Of a stretch of DNA of 44,898 bases, positions 5,803-15,389 are shown one piece after another (positions within the stretch are counted from its first letter, which is position 1; every line of letters begins with the position of its first letter). The DNA comes from a virus. The position numbers and the translations under genes were made by a program. The stretch covers positions 1 through 44,898 of IMG/VR virus record IMGVR_UViG_3300039191_000672; one strand, written 5' to 3'. A model generated the notes under the pieces. It was given only the letters and a program-made list of their open reading frames with translations, was not told where the DNA came from and did not search any database.

Positions 5803-7582
5803 CTGGGCTGATCAATATAGAAAATTACCTCGCGAAACATCAGCTGAACCAGGGCAATGGAGAACTAATCGAGCACCTTATCAAAGAAAAATAATGGATT
5901 CTATTAATGATCCAGAAGTTGAAAAAGTTGTTGTGATGAGCAGCTCTCAAGTTGGAAAGTCTGAAATAGTTATTAATGTTATGGGATATTATATTGATAT
6001 TGATCCGTGTCCAATGTTATTAGTGCAGCCAACTGTAGATGATGCACAGGACTTTTCAAAGAGAAGAATTGCTCCATCAATTAAAGCCACAGACTCATTA
6101 AGAGAAAAAGTTTCAGAAAGCAAAAGTAAAGATAGCAGCAATACTATTTTGATGAAATCTTTCCCTGGTGGATTTTTAGCTCTTGCCGGTTCTAACTCTC
6201 CATCTGGTTTAGCGAGTAGACCAGTGAGGATTTTATTGTGTGATGAAATAGACAGGTATCCATCTTCTGCAGGAAGTGAAGGCGACCCTTTAAAAATTGC
6301 AGAAAGAAGAACAACTACTTTCTGGAATAAGAAAAAAGTTTATGTTTCTACACCGACAATTAAAGATGCGTCCAGAATTGAAGATGAGTATAAAGCTGGA
6401 ACTCAGGAAAAGTGGAAACTTAAATGTCCTCATTGTGGAGATTATCAATATATACATCTACAAAATGTTAAATTTGAATATGAGAAAGACAAAAAAGGCA
6501 ATTATAAAGTCTGGGATTTAAAGTATGAATGCACCGAATGTCACAAAAAGTTTGATGAGCATGCCTGGAAGAATCAACCGGGAAAATGGATTGCTGAAAA
6601 TGATGATGTAATTAAGACAAGAAGTTTTCATCTTAATGCATTTGTCAGTCCCTGGACTCCATGGGAAGAAATTATGGAAGAGTGGCTGACCGTAAAGAAA
6701 GATCCGGAGCAATATAAAGTATTCAAAAATACAATGCTTGGTTTGCCCTGGGAAGAAAAAGGCGAAATTGAAGATGAAGAATTCCTTTTAAAACGACGGG
6801 AAGAATATGAAGCGGATGTGCCGGATGGGGTTCTACTTCTAACCGCTGGTGTTGACGTTCAAGATGATAGATTAGAATACGAGATAGCAGGCTGGGGGAA
6901 AGGGCAAGAGTCTTGGGGGATTGAGTATGGAATGATAATGGGCGCTCCTGATATGCCATCGACTTGGAGAATGCTTTCTGATAAATTAGACCAAACTTTA
7001 AGAACTGAGTCGGGTAAGGGGATGAAAATTGCCTGTACCTGTGTTGACTCAGGTGGTCATTTCACTTCAGATGTTTATAAATTTTGCAAAAAGAACGAAC
7101 ATAGAAGAATATTTGCTATTAAAGGTCGGGGTGGCCCGGGTATTCCTTTGATAGATAAGATTTACCGTAGCAAAAAAGAAAATGCTGCGGTTTTTATTTT
7201 GGGTGTAGACTCTGGGAAATCAACTATAATGTCAAGGCTCAAAATTAAAGAAAGAGGTGACGGATATTGTCATTTTCCTTCTAATAAAGAGAGAAATTAT
7301 GATCGCAGCTATTTTCAAGGCCTTATATCTGAAAAGTTGGTCCGGCGAAAAAGAAGTGGCCAGTATCGAATGGTTTGGGAAAAGATAAGTCCTAATCAAA
7401 GAAACGAGCCTTTAGATTTAAGAAATTATGCTTTAGCTGCACTTAATATACTCAATCCTAGCTTTGATGCACTTGAAAAAAGGTTAAAACAAAAAGGAAC
7501 TGGCAGTGTTAGTACAAGCAATTCTAAATCTAGAAGAAAAAAGAAACGTCGCGGTGTGGTTAATAAGGGTGTTTCAGTATAA
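5726..7582 (+). CDS. terL: Terminase large subunit, GpA family
   Basis: About 618 residues, close to lambda gpA (641). ATPase motor: Walker A-like SSSQVGKSE (about 72-80) and Walker B ILLCDEID with D173/E174. A CPHC...CTEC zinc knuckle lies near 236-275. The nuclease domain begins at GVDVQDDRLEYEIAGW, with a further acidic motif at CVDSGGHFTSD. It translocates DNA into the prohead and cuts concatemers. TTG 5726 fits AAGGTGA (5714-5720) five bases upstream; ATG 5720 overlaps that site. The conserved APPPDLKISDWADQYRKLP follows 16 residues later. A basic tail (SRRKKKRRG) ends the protein. Confidence 0.92.
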   Translation: MKSKTKKLFRKVLKTVAPPPDLKISDWADQYRKLPRETSAEPGQWRTNRAPYQRKIMDSINDPEVEKVVVMSSSQVGKSEIVINVMGYYIDIDPCPMLLVQPTVDDAQDFSKRRIAPSIKATDSLREKVSESKSKDSSNTILMKSFPGGFLALAGSNSPSGLASRPVRILLCDEIDRYPSSAGSEGDPLKIAERRTTTFWNKKKVYVSTPTIKDASRIEDEYKAGTQEKWKLKCPHCGDYQYIHLQNVKFEYEKDKKGNYKVWDLKYECTECHKKFDEHAWKNQPGKWIAENDDVIKTRSFHLNAFVSPWTPWEEIMEEWLTVKKDPEQYKVFKNTMLGLPWEEKGEIEDEEFLLKRREEYEADVPDGVLLLTAGVDVQDDRLEYEIAGWGKGQESWGIEYGMIMGAPDMPSTWRMLSDKLDQTLRTESGKGMKIACTCVDSGGHFTSDVYKFCKKNEHRRIFAIKGRGGPGIPLIDKIYRSKKENAAVFILGVDSGKSTIMSRLKIKERGDGYCHFPSNKERNYDRSYFQGLISEKLVRRKRSGQYRMVWEKISPNQRNEPLDLRNYALAALNILNPSFDALEKRLKQKGTGSVSTSNSKSRRKKKRRGVVNKGVSV

Positions 7583-7596
7583 GGAAGGTGGTTTGA

Positions 7597-7836
7597 ATGG
7601 CTTCGAAAGAGAGATTGAAAAAAGCAAAACAAAGATTAGAAGCTTATTATGAAGCAGAAATGGCTGTTCTTGCCGGCCAGGAGTACAAAATTGGAACTAG
7701 AAGTTTGACTCGAGCTAATTTAGAAGAAATAAGAGCAGCAATTAATAGTTTAGAAAAACAAGTTGATCAGTTAACTGCCGCAGTAAATGGAAAAGGCAGA
7801 AGAAAAGCTTATAGAATTACTGCCAGGGACTTATAA
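7597..7836 (+). CDS. Small head-joining-type protein (DUF6148/gpW-like)
   Basis: 79 residues, nearly all helical: two long amphipathic helices around AVLAGQEYKIGTRSLTRANL. This motif (GQ-Y-IG-R-LTRA-L) is typical of the DUF6148 proteins encoded between GpA-type terminase and lambda-type portal genes, the place of lambda gpW, which joins head and tail. GGAAGGTGG precedes the ATG. Assignment rests on motif and position. Confidence 0.75.
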   Translation: MASKERLKKAKQRLEAYYEAEMAVLAGQEYKIGTRSLTRANLEEIRAAINSLEKQVDQLTAAVNGKGRRKAYRITARDL

Positions 7837-7847
7837 AGGGTGGTCTT

Positions 7848-9527
7848 ATGAATTTAATTGATAAAGCTATAAAATATATCAGTCCTCAGACTGCATTAAA
7901 AAGAGAATATGCAAGAGAAAGACTTAGTGCATGGGAAAAATTTCAGAACTCTGGATACAGCGAAAGTGGAGCCAGCCATCAAAAAAAATCAATGAAAGGT
8001 TGGAATTCATTAAGCCGCAGCCCTAACGAAGACATCAATGATAATCTTGATACATTAAGGCAGCGTTCAAGATCACTATTTATGGGATCGCCTTTAGCAA
8101 CTTCTGCTATAAAAACCAATAGAACCAATGTAGTTGGTGCTGGTTTAAAATTAAAATCAAATGTAGATGCTGAAACTTTAGGAATAAGCGAAAACCAAGC
8201 TGACGAATGGAAAAGAAAAGTTGAAAAAGAATTTAGTTTATGGGCCGAATCAGTTTGGGCTGATAATTTAAGGTTAAATAATTTCTATGAATTACAGGGG
8301 TTGGCTCTGATGTCTTGGTTAATGAATGGAGATGTTTTTCCATTGATAAAAAGAGATGAGCCTAAAAGTTGGATGCCTTACACCTTAAGACTTCACCTTT
8401 TAGAAGGCGACAGAATAGGAACCCCTAATGTAGGTAGTAATTTTAGCTATTCAAGTTTCTACAGTGCTCAGTATAATACTTCTGGTAAAAATAGTGAAAA
8501 TGGAAACCCTATCTATAATGGTGTTGAAGTTGATAAAAAAAGCGGAGCTGTGATCGCTTACTGGGTGGCTAATAAACATCCAAAAAAGAAAATGGATGGC
8601 TATATTACAAAATGGAAAAGAGTCAAAGCTTTTGGAGATAAAACCGGCGAACCTAACATTTTACATTTGATGGAACCAGAAAGATGTGAACAATATCGGG
8701 GTGTACCTTATCTCGCACCAGTTATTGAATCTTTAAAACAAATAACTAGATATACAAAAGCCGAATTGACTGCAGCAGTTGTGCAGTCATTTTTTACTGC
8801 ATTTATAAAACAGGATGGCCCAGCCAACGAAATACCTTTTGGAGAAACTTTTATGGGTGAAGAACAAGTTGATGAAGAAGATCCTAACTCTTATGAAATG
8901 GGAGCTGGAACAATTAATGTTTTAGGTGAAGGTGAAAGTATTGAATTTGGAGATCCAACCAGACCAGGAAATAATTTTGAACCATTTATAAATGCTATAG
9001 CCAAACAAATTGGTGCAGCTTTAGAAATACCATACGAGTTATTGAATAAAGCTTTTCTTTCTTCATATTCAGCAAGTAGAGCTGCATTATTAGAAGCTTG
9101 GAAAGCATTTAAAATGCGGAGAACCTGGTTTGCTAATGACTTTTGTCAGCCGGTGTACGAATTATGGTTAACAGAAGCAGTTGCCCGGGGTAGAATTAAA
9201 GCGCCTGGTTACTTTAACGATCCGGCAATTAAAAGAGCCTGGGCTTCTGCAGAATGGATAGGACCAGCTCCGGGGCAGGTTGATCCAGTAAAAGAAGTCA
9301 CTGCTGCAATTATGAGAATAGAAAATGGTTTATCGACTAGAGAAAGAGAAACTACTGAGCTTAATGGAAGCAATTGGGACGATAATATAAAACAACTGCT
9401 TAAGGAAAATAAAAAGATCAGAGAAGCTTACGAAGGACTTGGGGAGGATGATCAAAATGCTGTTCAAAATATAGTTAAAACTTTATATAACAAAGAGATT
9501 GAAAAGGGGGCGACAAAAATTGACTAA
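7848..9527 (+). CDS. Portal protein, lambda gpB family
   Basis: 559 residues (lambda gpB 533). The family block near the start (PLATSAIKTNRTNVVGAGLK) is present, then WMNGDVF-like MSWLMNGDVFPLIKRDE, YRGVPYLAPVIESLKQITRY and SYSASRAALLEAW. The portal forms the dodecameric ring at one capsid vertex, through which terminase pumps DNA. It is 11 bases after the gpW-like gene and overlaps the protease start by eight bases. Confidence 0.93.
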   Translation: MNLIDKAIKYISPQTALKREYARERLSAWEKFQNSGYSESGASHQKKSMKGWNSLSRSPNEDINDNLDTLRQRSRSLFMGSPLATSAIKTNRTNVVGAGLKLKSNVDAETLGISENQADEWKRKVEKEFSLWAESVWADNLRLNNFYELQGLALMSWLMNGDVFPLIKRDEPKSWMPYTLRLHLLEGDRIGTPNVGSNFSYSSFYSAQYNTSGKNSENGNPIYNGVEVDKKSGAVIAYWVANKHPKKKMDGYITKWKRVKAFGDKTGEPNILHLMEPERCEQYRGVPYLAPVIESLKQITRYTKAELTAAVVQSFFTAFIKQDGPANEIPFGETFMGEEQVDEEDPNSYEMGAGTINVLGEGESIEFGDPTRPGNNFEPFINAIAKQIGAALEIPYELLNKAFLSSYSASRAALLEAWKAFKMRRTWFANDFCQPVYELWLTEAVARGRIKAPGYFNDPAIKRAWASAEWIGPAPGQVDPVKEVTAAIMRIENGLSTRERETTELNGSNWDDNIKQLLKENKKIREAYEGLGEDDQNAVQNIVKTLYNKEIEKGATKID

Positions 9528-10659
9528 GTTTTGGTCTTTTAAAAATATTGAAAATGAAGATTTAGAAAGCCTTGAATTAAGAATTGAAGGCGAAATATTA
9601 GATAGTGAAAATTCTTGGTTATACGACTGGCTTGACATACCCTATGCCAGCAAAAACCAACTCAAAAACACTTTAGTAGAAAATAAAGAAAAAAATATAA
9701 CGGTTTGGATTGACAGCCCGGGAGGTTCAGTTTTTGCAGCTGCCGGTATATACACCTTGCTTAAAGAGCATAAAGGAAAAGTTACTGTAAAAATAGACAG
9801 TAAAGCAATTTCAGCAGCAAGTATGATTGCAATGGCAGCGGATGAAATATATATATCACCTGTTGGCCAAATTATGATTCATAATCCTATTCCAGCAAAT
9901 GGAGTTTTTGGAGATGCTGAAGAACTAAGAAAAGTTGCTGATGTGTTAGATGAAATTAAAGAAGCAATTGTTAATGCTTATATAGCAGGTACTGGTAGAC
10001 CAAAAGATGAGATTTGGGAAATGATGAATCAAGAAACCTGGATGAGTGCAAATACAGCAGTAAAAGAAAAGTTTGCTGATAAAGTTCTTTATCAGGATGA
10101 AGATGAAGAATTTAACGTCAAAAATATCAAAGATTATGAGTTTAAAAGATTGCAGATAGTTAACAGTATGGAAACATCAATAAAAAAGATGATTTCTATA
10201 AAATCAAATGAACAAGCTGCAGAAAACAAAACTAAGAAAGATAATTCTAAAAAGGAAGGTGATCAAGACGTGGAAATTAAAAACTTAGAAGATCTAATTA
10301 ATGCTTATCCAGATTTAGTGAAGGAAGCAGAAAATAAAGCAGTTGAATCAGAAAGAAAAAGAATTAAAAACATTGACGAAATTGCAGGCAATATTGATCA
10401 AAAGCTTGTAAACAAAGCTAAGTTTGATGAACCAATGGATGCAAAGGATTTAGCTTTTGAAGCAATGAAATCTGATAAGAAAAAAGCTGGTCAGTATCTT
10501 AATAATGTTAGAGAAGATACTGAAGAGTCAGGGGTAGAAGATGTGGAAGCTAACAATTCAGCTGAAGAAGATGCTGGTCCTAAAAATGTGGATGATAAAG
10601 CTAAAAGTATAGTCGCTAAATTTGACGCTAAAAGGAGAGGAGTGAAGATTGATGGCTAA
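9520..10659 (+). CDS. Head maturation protease (ClpP/S49 type) fused to scaffold
   Basis: 379 residues. Residues 1-200 are a ClpP-like serine protease: VWIDSPGGSVFAA, then SAASMIAMAAD with the nucleophile at about S101, and IMIHNPIP with H121. The rest (from about 210) is charged and helical, as in assembly scaffolds. This is the lambda C/Nu3 arrangement: the protease matures the prohead and removes the scaffold. TTG at 9520 follows a GGGGG run and overlaps the portal stop. A nested start within it (10270) would give the scaffold alone. Confidence 0.9.
   Translation: MTKFWSFKNIENEDLESLELRIEGEILDSENSWLYDWLDIPYASKNQLKNTLVENKEKNITVWIDSPGGSVFAAAGIYTLLKEHKGKVTVKIDSKAISAASMIAMAADEIYISPVGQIMIHNPIPANGVFGDAEELRKVADVLDEIKEAIVNAYIAGTGRPKDEIWEMMNQETWMSANTAVKEKFADKVLYQDEDEEFNVKNIKDYEFKRLQIVNSMETSIKKMISIKSNEQAAENKTKKDNSKKEGDQDVEIKNLEDLINAYPDLVKEAENKAVESERKRIKNIDEIAGNIDQKLVNKAKFDEPMDAKDLAFEAMKSDKKKAGQYLNNVREDTEESGVEDVEANNSAEEDAGPKNVDDKAKSIVAKFDAKRRGVKIDG
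10270..10659 (+). CDS. Nested scaffold protein (Nu3-like), in-frame internal start
   Basis: Inside the protease gene and in the same frame, AAGGAAGGTGA (10252-10262) stands seven bases before GTG 10270. A start here gives 129 residues (VEIKNLEDLINAYPDLVKEA onward) made only of the helical scaffold part. The site falls between the protease domain and the scaffold, after a lysine/asparagine linker. Lambda makes Nu3 from an equivalent internal start in gene C. The start is seen; its use is inferred. Confidence 0.6.
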   Translation: MEIKNLEDLINAYPDLVKEAENKAVESERKRIKNIDEIAGNIDQKLVNKAKFDEPMDAKDLAFEAMKSDKKKAGQYLNNVREDTEESGVEDVEANNSAEEDAGPKNVDDKAKSIVAKFDAKRRGVKIDG

Positions 10660-11026
10660 TTATGAAGTTGTTGCTAACAATGAACCTGATAATTTAGTTG
10701 CTGGCCATGAAGTTCCATTATTGACAACCGGCTTAGTAATTTTAGGAAGCCAGGGTATTTTAGAAAGAGGTACTGTACTAGGTGTTGTTTCCGCTTCTGG
10801 AAAAGGTAAACTTTGCGATAAAGCAAGTGCAGATGGAAGTGAAGTTGCTAAATATGTTTTACCAGAAGATGTTGATACTTCTGGAGGAGATGTAACTTTA
10901 GCAGTCTGGAAATCAGGTATTTTCAATAGAAATGCTGTGATTTTTGGAGGAGATGATACTCCTGCCGATCATGAAGACGAGTTAAGAGATGTGAATATAC
11001 ATCTTAGAGATTCTGTTAATTACTAA
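10652..11026 (+). CDS. Head decoration protein, lambda gpD family
   Basis: 124 residues (lambda gpD 110). It has the family's beta-rich sequence with ERGTVLGVV and VTLAVWKSGIFNRNAVIFGG near the end. Such proteins trim the expanded capsid as trimers and hold it against internal pressure. AAAGGAGAGGAG precedes ATG 10652, overlapping the end of the scaffold gene; the capsid gene follows, as in lambda. Confidence 0.87.
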   Translation: MANYEVVANNEPDNLVAGHEVPLLTTGLVILGSQGILERGTVLGVVSASGKGKLCDKASADGSEVAKYVLPEDVDTSGGDVTLAVWKSGIFNRNAVIFGGDDTPADHEDELRDVNIHLRDSVNY

Positions 11027-11045
11027 ATTTAAGGAGGAAATATAA

Positions 11046-12107
11046 ATGGCTAATGAAATTAATTTAAACAACCCTCGCACTATGAAACCTGCTAGATCAA
11101 AAAATATGCCAGTTACGACGTTTATTCGCGACACATTTTTTGGTCAGGCACATACTTTTTTAACAAAAACTGTTGATGTCGATTTTAGAAAAGGAGGACG
11201 ACAGATAGCTCCTTTTGTAGCTAAAAATGTTGGTGGTATCAACATGGAAAGAAAAGGCTTTGAAACCAAAAACTATGAACCACCTAAAATTGCACCTCAA
11301 AGGCCTTTGAGTCCTGAAGTTCTAGAACCTAGACTCCCAGGAGAAACAGTGCACACAACTCAATCTCCGGAAGAAAGACAGGATTACTTTTTGGAGCAAG
11401 ACTCTCAAGAAATGGAAGACTCAATTTCTCGTAGAGAAGAACTGATGTGTTCTGAGCTTTTAACAGATGGAAAAGTAACTGTTAAAGGTTATATTGATAA
11501 TGATTTAAGTAAATTTAGAACAGATGAAGTAGATTACCAGTTTAATAATAAAACTATATTAACCGGAACTGATGCTTGGAATGATCCTGGGGCAACAAAA
11601 TATAAAGACTTAGAGACAGCTGTAGAAAATGTTCATAAGGCTGGTTATAATGCTGAAATGGCCATTATCGGGCAGGATGCATGGGCAGATCTATCGAACG
11701 ATAGTGATTTCAAAGATAAATTAGATAACAGAAGAATGGAAATGGGAATGATTAATCCTGAATTTAGAACAGTCGATGGCCATGGAGTTAAATATCTTGG
11801 TTTCATTAGCGATTTAGGGATTGATTTTTATACTTATTATTCCTGGTACATGGATTATGATGGTGTAATTAAACCTTATTTCCCATCTGATCATGTTGCA
11901 ATTGCACCTAAAGGAATTGGAGAAATGCTATATGCAGCTGTTACTCAGCTTGAAGATGATAAAAGATATCATACTTATGAAGGAACTAGAGTTCCTAAGA
12001 TATTTGCTGATACCAGTAATGATGTTATGACATTTAGAATGACTTCAAAACCTTTACCAGCGCCATTTGATATTGACAGCTGGCAAGTACTTGACACTAG
12101 AGGTTAA
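11046..12107 (+). CDS. Major capsid protein, lambda gpE family
   Basis: 353 residues (lambda gpE 341), HK97 fold expected. Family features: FIRDTFFGQAHTFLTKTVDV near the N-terminus, GGRQIAPFVAKNVGG, and an EDSISRREELMCSELLTDGK helix. Perfect AAGGAGG ribosome site, as expected for the most abundant virion protein. It follows protease, scaffold and decoration genes in lambda order. Confidence 0.93.
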   Translation: MANEINLNNPRTMKPARSKNMPVTTFIRDTFFGQAHTFLTKTVDVDFRKGGRQIAPFVAKNVGGINMERKGFETKNYEPPKIAPQRPLSPEVLEPRLPGETVHTTQSPEERQDYFLEQDSQEMEDSISRREELMCSELLTDGKVTVKGYIDNDLSKFRTDEVDYQFNNKTILTGTDAWNDPGATKYKDLETAVENVHKAGYNAEMAIIGQDAWADLSNDSDFKDKLDNRRMEMGMINPEFRTVDGHGVKYLGFISDLGIDFYTYYSWYMDYDGVIKPYFPSDHVAIAPKGIGEMLYAAVTQLEDDKRYHTYEGTRVPKIFADTSNDVMTFRMTSKPLPAPFDIDSWQVLDTRG

Positions 12108-12122
12108 TAAAGGAGGTAAATT

Positions 12123-12542
12123 ATGTTTAGAGTAACTCACGGCAAAGTTAGATTTAATAAAACTTTATATGGCGAAAATGAAAAGGCCGGAGATATAATT
12201 TCTGGCCTTTCTGCATCTCAAGAAAAAAGCTTAGCTAAAAAAGGCTATGGAGAAATTATAAACAATGTCAAAAAGAAAGAAAGCTCTAAATCTGATAACC
12301 CGAGCAAAGAAAAAGAGCCTGAAATTATACCGGATGATTTTACAGTTGAAGAAGTTGAGAAATTAATTTCTGAGACTGATGATCTGGATGAGCTTTATGA
12401 CATGCTTGATTTTGAAAGAGAAACTAAGAATAGAAAAGGGGTTGTATCCCCGCTGGAAGAAAAGATTGGTGAAATGGAAGAACCACCTGAAGAAGGGGAA
12501 GTGAATGTTGATTTAGATCCTGATCAAGTAATCACTGATTAA
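12123..12542 (+). CDS. Head-region protein with YqbF-like N-terminus
   Basis: 139 residues. Residues 1-42 (FRVTHGKVRFNKTLY, GDIISGLSASQEKSLAKKGY) resemble the small YqbF-type domain of PBSX-like phages. A charged linker and an acidic helical domain follow (FTVEEVEKLISETDDLDELY), like a HeH/SAP-type helix-extension-helix. It occupies the site of lambda FI, a DNA-packaging helper, but no sequence relation to FI can be claimed. Confidence 0.65.
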   Translation: MFRVTHGKVRFNKTLYGENEKAGDIISGLSASQEKSLAKKGYGEIINNVKKKESSKSDNPSKEKEPEIIPDDFTVEEVEKLISETDDLDELYDMLDFERETKNRKGVVSPLEEKIGEMEEPPEEGEVNVDLDPDQVITD

Positions 12543-12553
12543 GGTGTGATGTT

Positions 12554-12886
12554 ATGCCAAAATTAAAAGATTACTTACAATCTGATCTTGATATATTTAT
12601 GAACACTGATGAATTTGCAACTTCACACAATGTAAACGGAGCTGAAATGGATGTAATAGTTGATAATGACTTAATAGAGCAATGGGGTAAAAATAGGCAG
12701 ACTGGGTTCAAGGATCCTACTGGGATTTATAATGCAGACATGATGTTCATTGTGAAGGCTGCAGATTTTGGGGATAAACCTCTACCGGGTGAAAATATTA
12801 GGTTTGATGGTGACTTATACCAGGTAGCGGACGCAAAAGAGGAAACAGAATCATACCTGATCGGATTGGTGGCGAATTTCTCATGA
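12554..12886 (+). CDS. Head-tail joining protein, gpFII-like
   Basis: 110 residues (lambda gpFII 117). The pattern near the end, GENIRFDGDLYQVADAKEE followed by a short strand, is that of the FII/attachment protein family: a small beta barrel plugged under the connector. Its place just after the capsid genes agrees. Its stop overlaps the next gene (ATGA). Confidence 0.7.
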   Translation: MPKLKDYLQSDLDIFMNTDEFATSHNVNGAEMDVIVDNDLIEQWGKNRQTGFKDPTGIYNADMMFIVKAADFGDKPLPGENIRFDGDLYQVADAKEETESYLIGLVANFS

Positions 12887-13434
12887 TAAAAATTTCAACA
12901 AATATGGTTAAAGAAATTGAAAAAACTCTTGGTAGATATAAGAGTAAAACACCAATTGTATTATATCGAGCTCTTAATAGAGCAGCATCTACTATGAGAT
13001 CTAATGCTGCTAAGAAAACTCGCAAAGAATATCATATCAAATCAAGTGATGTTAAAAAAACAATAGAAACTATCAAAGCTCGCAGGTCAAGCCTGGGGGC
13101 TTTAGTAGTTTCAGAGGGTGAACATGTACCGCTTGATAAATTCAGATATAAACCTAGAAAACCTAAACCTTCTAATCCACCTCAACTTAAAGTTGCTATT
13201 AAAAGAGATGGTTATAAAGATTTAAAAGATGCATTTGTAACTGACATTAATGGCAACAAAATATTTAAAAGGGTTGGAGAAAAAAGGTTACCCATTACCA
13301 GAATGGCTGGCCCGGCCGTTCCTCAAATGATTGCAAACGATGAAATAGCAGATTATGCACAGGGCAGAGCAGAAGAGACATTTTACAAGCGCCTTGATCA
13401 TGAAGTTAAAAGAGTACTGGAGCGTGGTAAATAA
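12883..13434 (+). CDS. Minor tail protein Z-like (tail completion)
   Basis: 183 residues (lambda gpZ 192). N-terminal helices with YRALNRAASTMRSNAAKKTR, the charged beta middle, and the end (PRMAGPAVPQMI-like TRMAGPAVPQMIANDEI, YAQGRAEETFYKRLDHEVKR) match the GpZ family. Such proteins are needed to finish the tail so that it binds heads. ATG overlaps the previous stop. Confidence 0.82.
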   Translation: MIKISTNMVKEIEKTLGRYKSKTPIVLYRALNRAASTMRSNAAKKTRKEYHIKSSDVKKTIETIKARRSSLGALVVSEGEHVPLDKFRYKPRKPKPSNPPQLKVAIKRDGYKDLKDAFVTDINGNKIFKRVGEKRLPITRMAGPAVPQMIANDEIADYAQGRAEETFYKRLDHEVKRVLERGK

Positions 13435-13901
13435 TGGTTCCTATTTTATTGCAAAAACATCTAGTCGATGAAGTTCTTCCAGAAGTTTTTGAAGGCACTA
13501 AGTTTTTAAATACAGATAATGAAAAAGTAAATATTAATTTTTATGAGCAGTACTTGCCAAAAAAAAGAAAAGATAATGATGTTTTTCCTTTTGTAAATGT
13601 GATTTTGCTCGACGGGGAAGAACAAAGCAAAGATACTGCTAATTCAGCTCATATTCTTTTTATGGTCGGTGTTTATGATGAGAACGAAAACAATCAGGGT
13701 TATCAGGACAGCATAATTATTTTAAATAAAATATATCAACATTTAAGAGAAAAAGAATTATTTGATAGTAAATATGTTATTGATTATCCGATCAAATGGA
13801 TGACTAACGATGATGTAACTTACCCTTATTTTTATAGCGCCTTAGAAACTAACTGGGAAGTCGCAAAAGTTTTACAAACAAATGAAAATCTATACTCATA
13901 A
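13434..13901 (+). CDS. Tail terminator-like protein
   Basis: 155 residues, alpha/beta, beginning with a helix (LLQKHLVDEVLPEVFEG) followed by strands (VFPFVNVILLDGEEQSKD, AHILFMVGVYDENE). Fold pattern and position between the Z-like gene and the sheath gene fit the tail terminator/completion proteins that cap the tube. Its ATG overlaps the previous TAA. Moderately sure of the role. Confidence 0.65.
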   Translation: MVPILLQKHLVDEVLPEVFEGTKFLNTDNEKVNINFYEQYLPKKRKDNDVFPFVNVILLDGEEQSKDTANSAHILFMVGVYDENENNQGYQDSIIILNKIYQHLREKELFDSKYVIDYPIKWMTNDDVTYPYFYSALETNWEVAKVLQTNENLYS

Positions 13902-13914
13902 AGGAGTGAAATAA

Positions 13915-15387
13915 ATGGCTTATCAACACGGTGTATATATTACAGAACAAGCAACTTCTTTAACACCTCCTATACAGGTTGACAGTGCTATACAGGTTAT
14001 TGTAGGTACAGCACCAGTAAACTTGGTCGAAGAACCGCAGGCTGCTGTTAATAAACCACTTATTGCTTATAGTTACGCCGAAGCAGTAAGTAAGGTTGGC
14101 TATTCTGATGACTTTGAAAATTACACTATATGCCAGTCCATTGATGCATCTTTTAGAGTTTTTAATGTTGCACCAATTGTACTGATTAATGTTCTAGATC
14201 CTGCAGAACATAATATAGCTGTAACAGATGAAGTGCATGCAATCGTAAATAATGAAATTGAAATTGAAGAAGAAGGAATAATGTTAGATGAAAACTTTTC
14301 TGTCAGCAGCGAAGATGGAACAACAGATTATGTAAAAGATAACGATTATAAATTATCTTTTAATGATGATGGGTTTGTTGTATTAGAAGTTATTGAAGGT
14401 GGACAGATAGAAACTGATGGAGAAACATCACTAAACTTAGGTTTTACAAAGTTAGATCCTTCAGCTGTAACTAAAGATGATGTAATTGGTGGTTATGATA
14501 TTGCTACTGGTAAATATAAGGGCTTAGAAAATGTTGAACAGGTATTTCCTCAATTATCTGTTATACCTGGCACTATTCTGGCTCCCGGTTGGAGTCACAT
14601 GCCATCAGTAGGTATCGCAATGACTTCAAAAACAAAAGAAATTAATGGATCATTTAGCTGCCAGGCGGTTTTAGATATTGACACAAATGATGTTGACGGA
14701 GCTGCAGCTTATAGTGATGCGGCTGGTTGGAAAAATGACAATAGCTACACTGATAAAAATAATATTGTAGCCTGGCCAAAAGCTATGGTTGGAGATAAAA
14801 CATATTATTTTAGTGCTCTTATCGCGCCGTTAATGGCTTTTATTGATAACCAAAATAAAGGTGTTCCATTTGTCTCTCCATCTAATAAGCAAGCTAAAAT
14901 TACGGCTACTGTTTTGGATAACGGAGAAGAAGTATATTTGGACCAGGTGCAGGCTAATCTTTTAAATAGTAATGGTATTATAACTGCTATTAATATGGAT
15001 GGTTGGAAAGCTTGGGGTAATAGAACTGGAGCTTATCCATCAACTTCTGATCCTAAAGATGCCTTTATATCCGTCAGGAGAATGTTCGACTGGTGGGGAA
15101 ATACATTTATTCGGACATATTTCCAAAAGGTTGATGATCCAACCAACTTAAGATTGGTTGAAAATGTTGTGGATAGCGAAAATATCAGAGCAAATGGTTA
15201 TAAAGCGAAACAGCAGATAGCTGGAGCTAAGATTGAATTTAACCAAGACGAAAACCCATTGACTGATATTATTGATGGGAAAATAGTATTCCATCAGTAT
15301 TTAACACCTTACCCACCGGCTAGATCTATCACAAATATTCTAGAGTTTGACCCTTACGCTCTGCAAGCAGCTCTTGGAGGTGAATAA
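13915..15387 (+). CDS. Contractile tail sheath protein
   Basis: 490 residues. MAYQHGVYITEQATSLTPP is the standard sheath N-terminus, followed by the sheath core, and a C-terminal part with YLTPYPPARSITNILEFDPY like the P2/Mu sheath end that interlocks subunits. It makes this a myovirus. The segment around 120-170, rich in EIE and DGTTDYVKDNDY, is an inserted surface domain common in Firmicutes phage sheaths. GGAG before the ATG. Confidence 0.93.
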   Translation: MAYQHGVYITEQATSLTPPIQVDSAIQVIVGTAPVNLVEEPQAAVNKPLIAYSYAEAVSKVGYSDDFENYTICQSIDASFRVFNVAPIVLINVLDPAEHNIAVTDEVHAIVNNEIEIEEEGIMLDENFSVSSEDGTTDYVKDNDYKLSFNDDGFVVLEVIEGGQIETDGETSLNLGFTKLDPSAVTKDDVIGGYDIATGKYKGLENVEQVFPQLSVIPGTILAPGWSHMPSVGIAMTSKTKEINGSFSCQAVLDIDTNDVDGAAAYSDAAGWKNDNSYTDKNNIVAWPKAMVGDKTYYFSALIAPLMAFIDNQNKGVPFVSPSNKQAKITATVLDNGEEVYLDQVQANLLNSNGIITAINMDGWKAWGNRTGAYPSTSDPKDAFISVRRMFDWWGNTFIRTYFQKVDDPTNLRLVENVVDSENIRANGYKAKQQIAGAKIEFNQDENPLTDIIDGKIVFHQYLTPYPPARSITNILEFDPYALQAALGGE

Positions 15388-15389
15388 TT

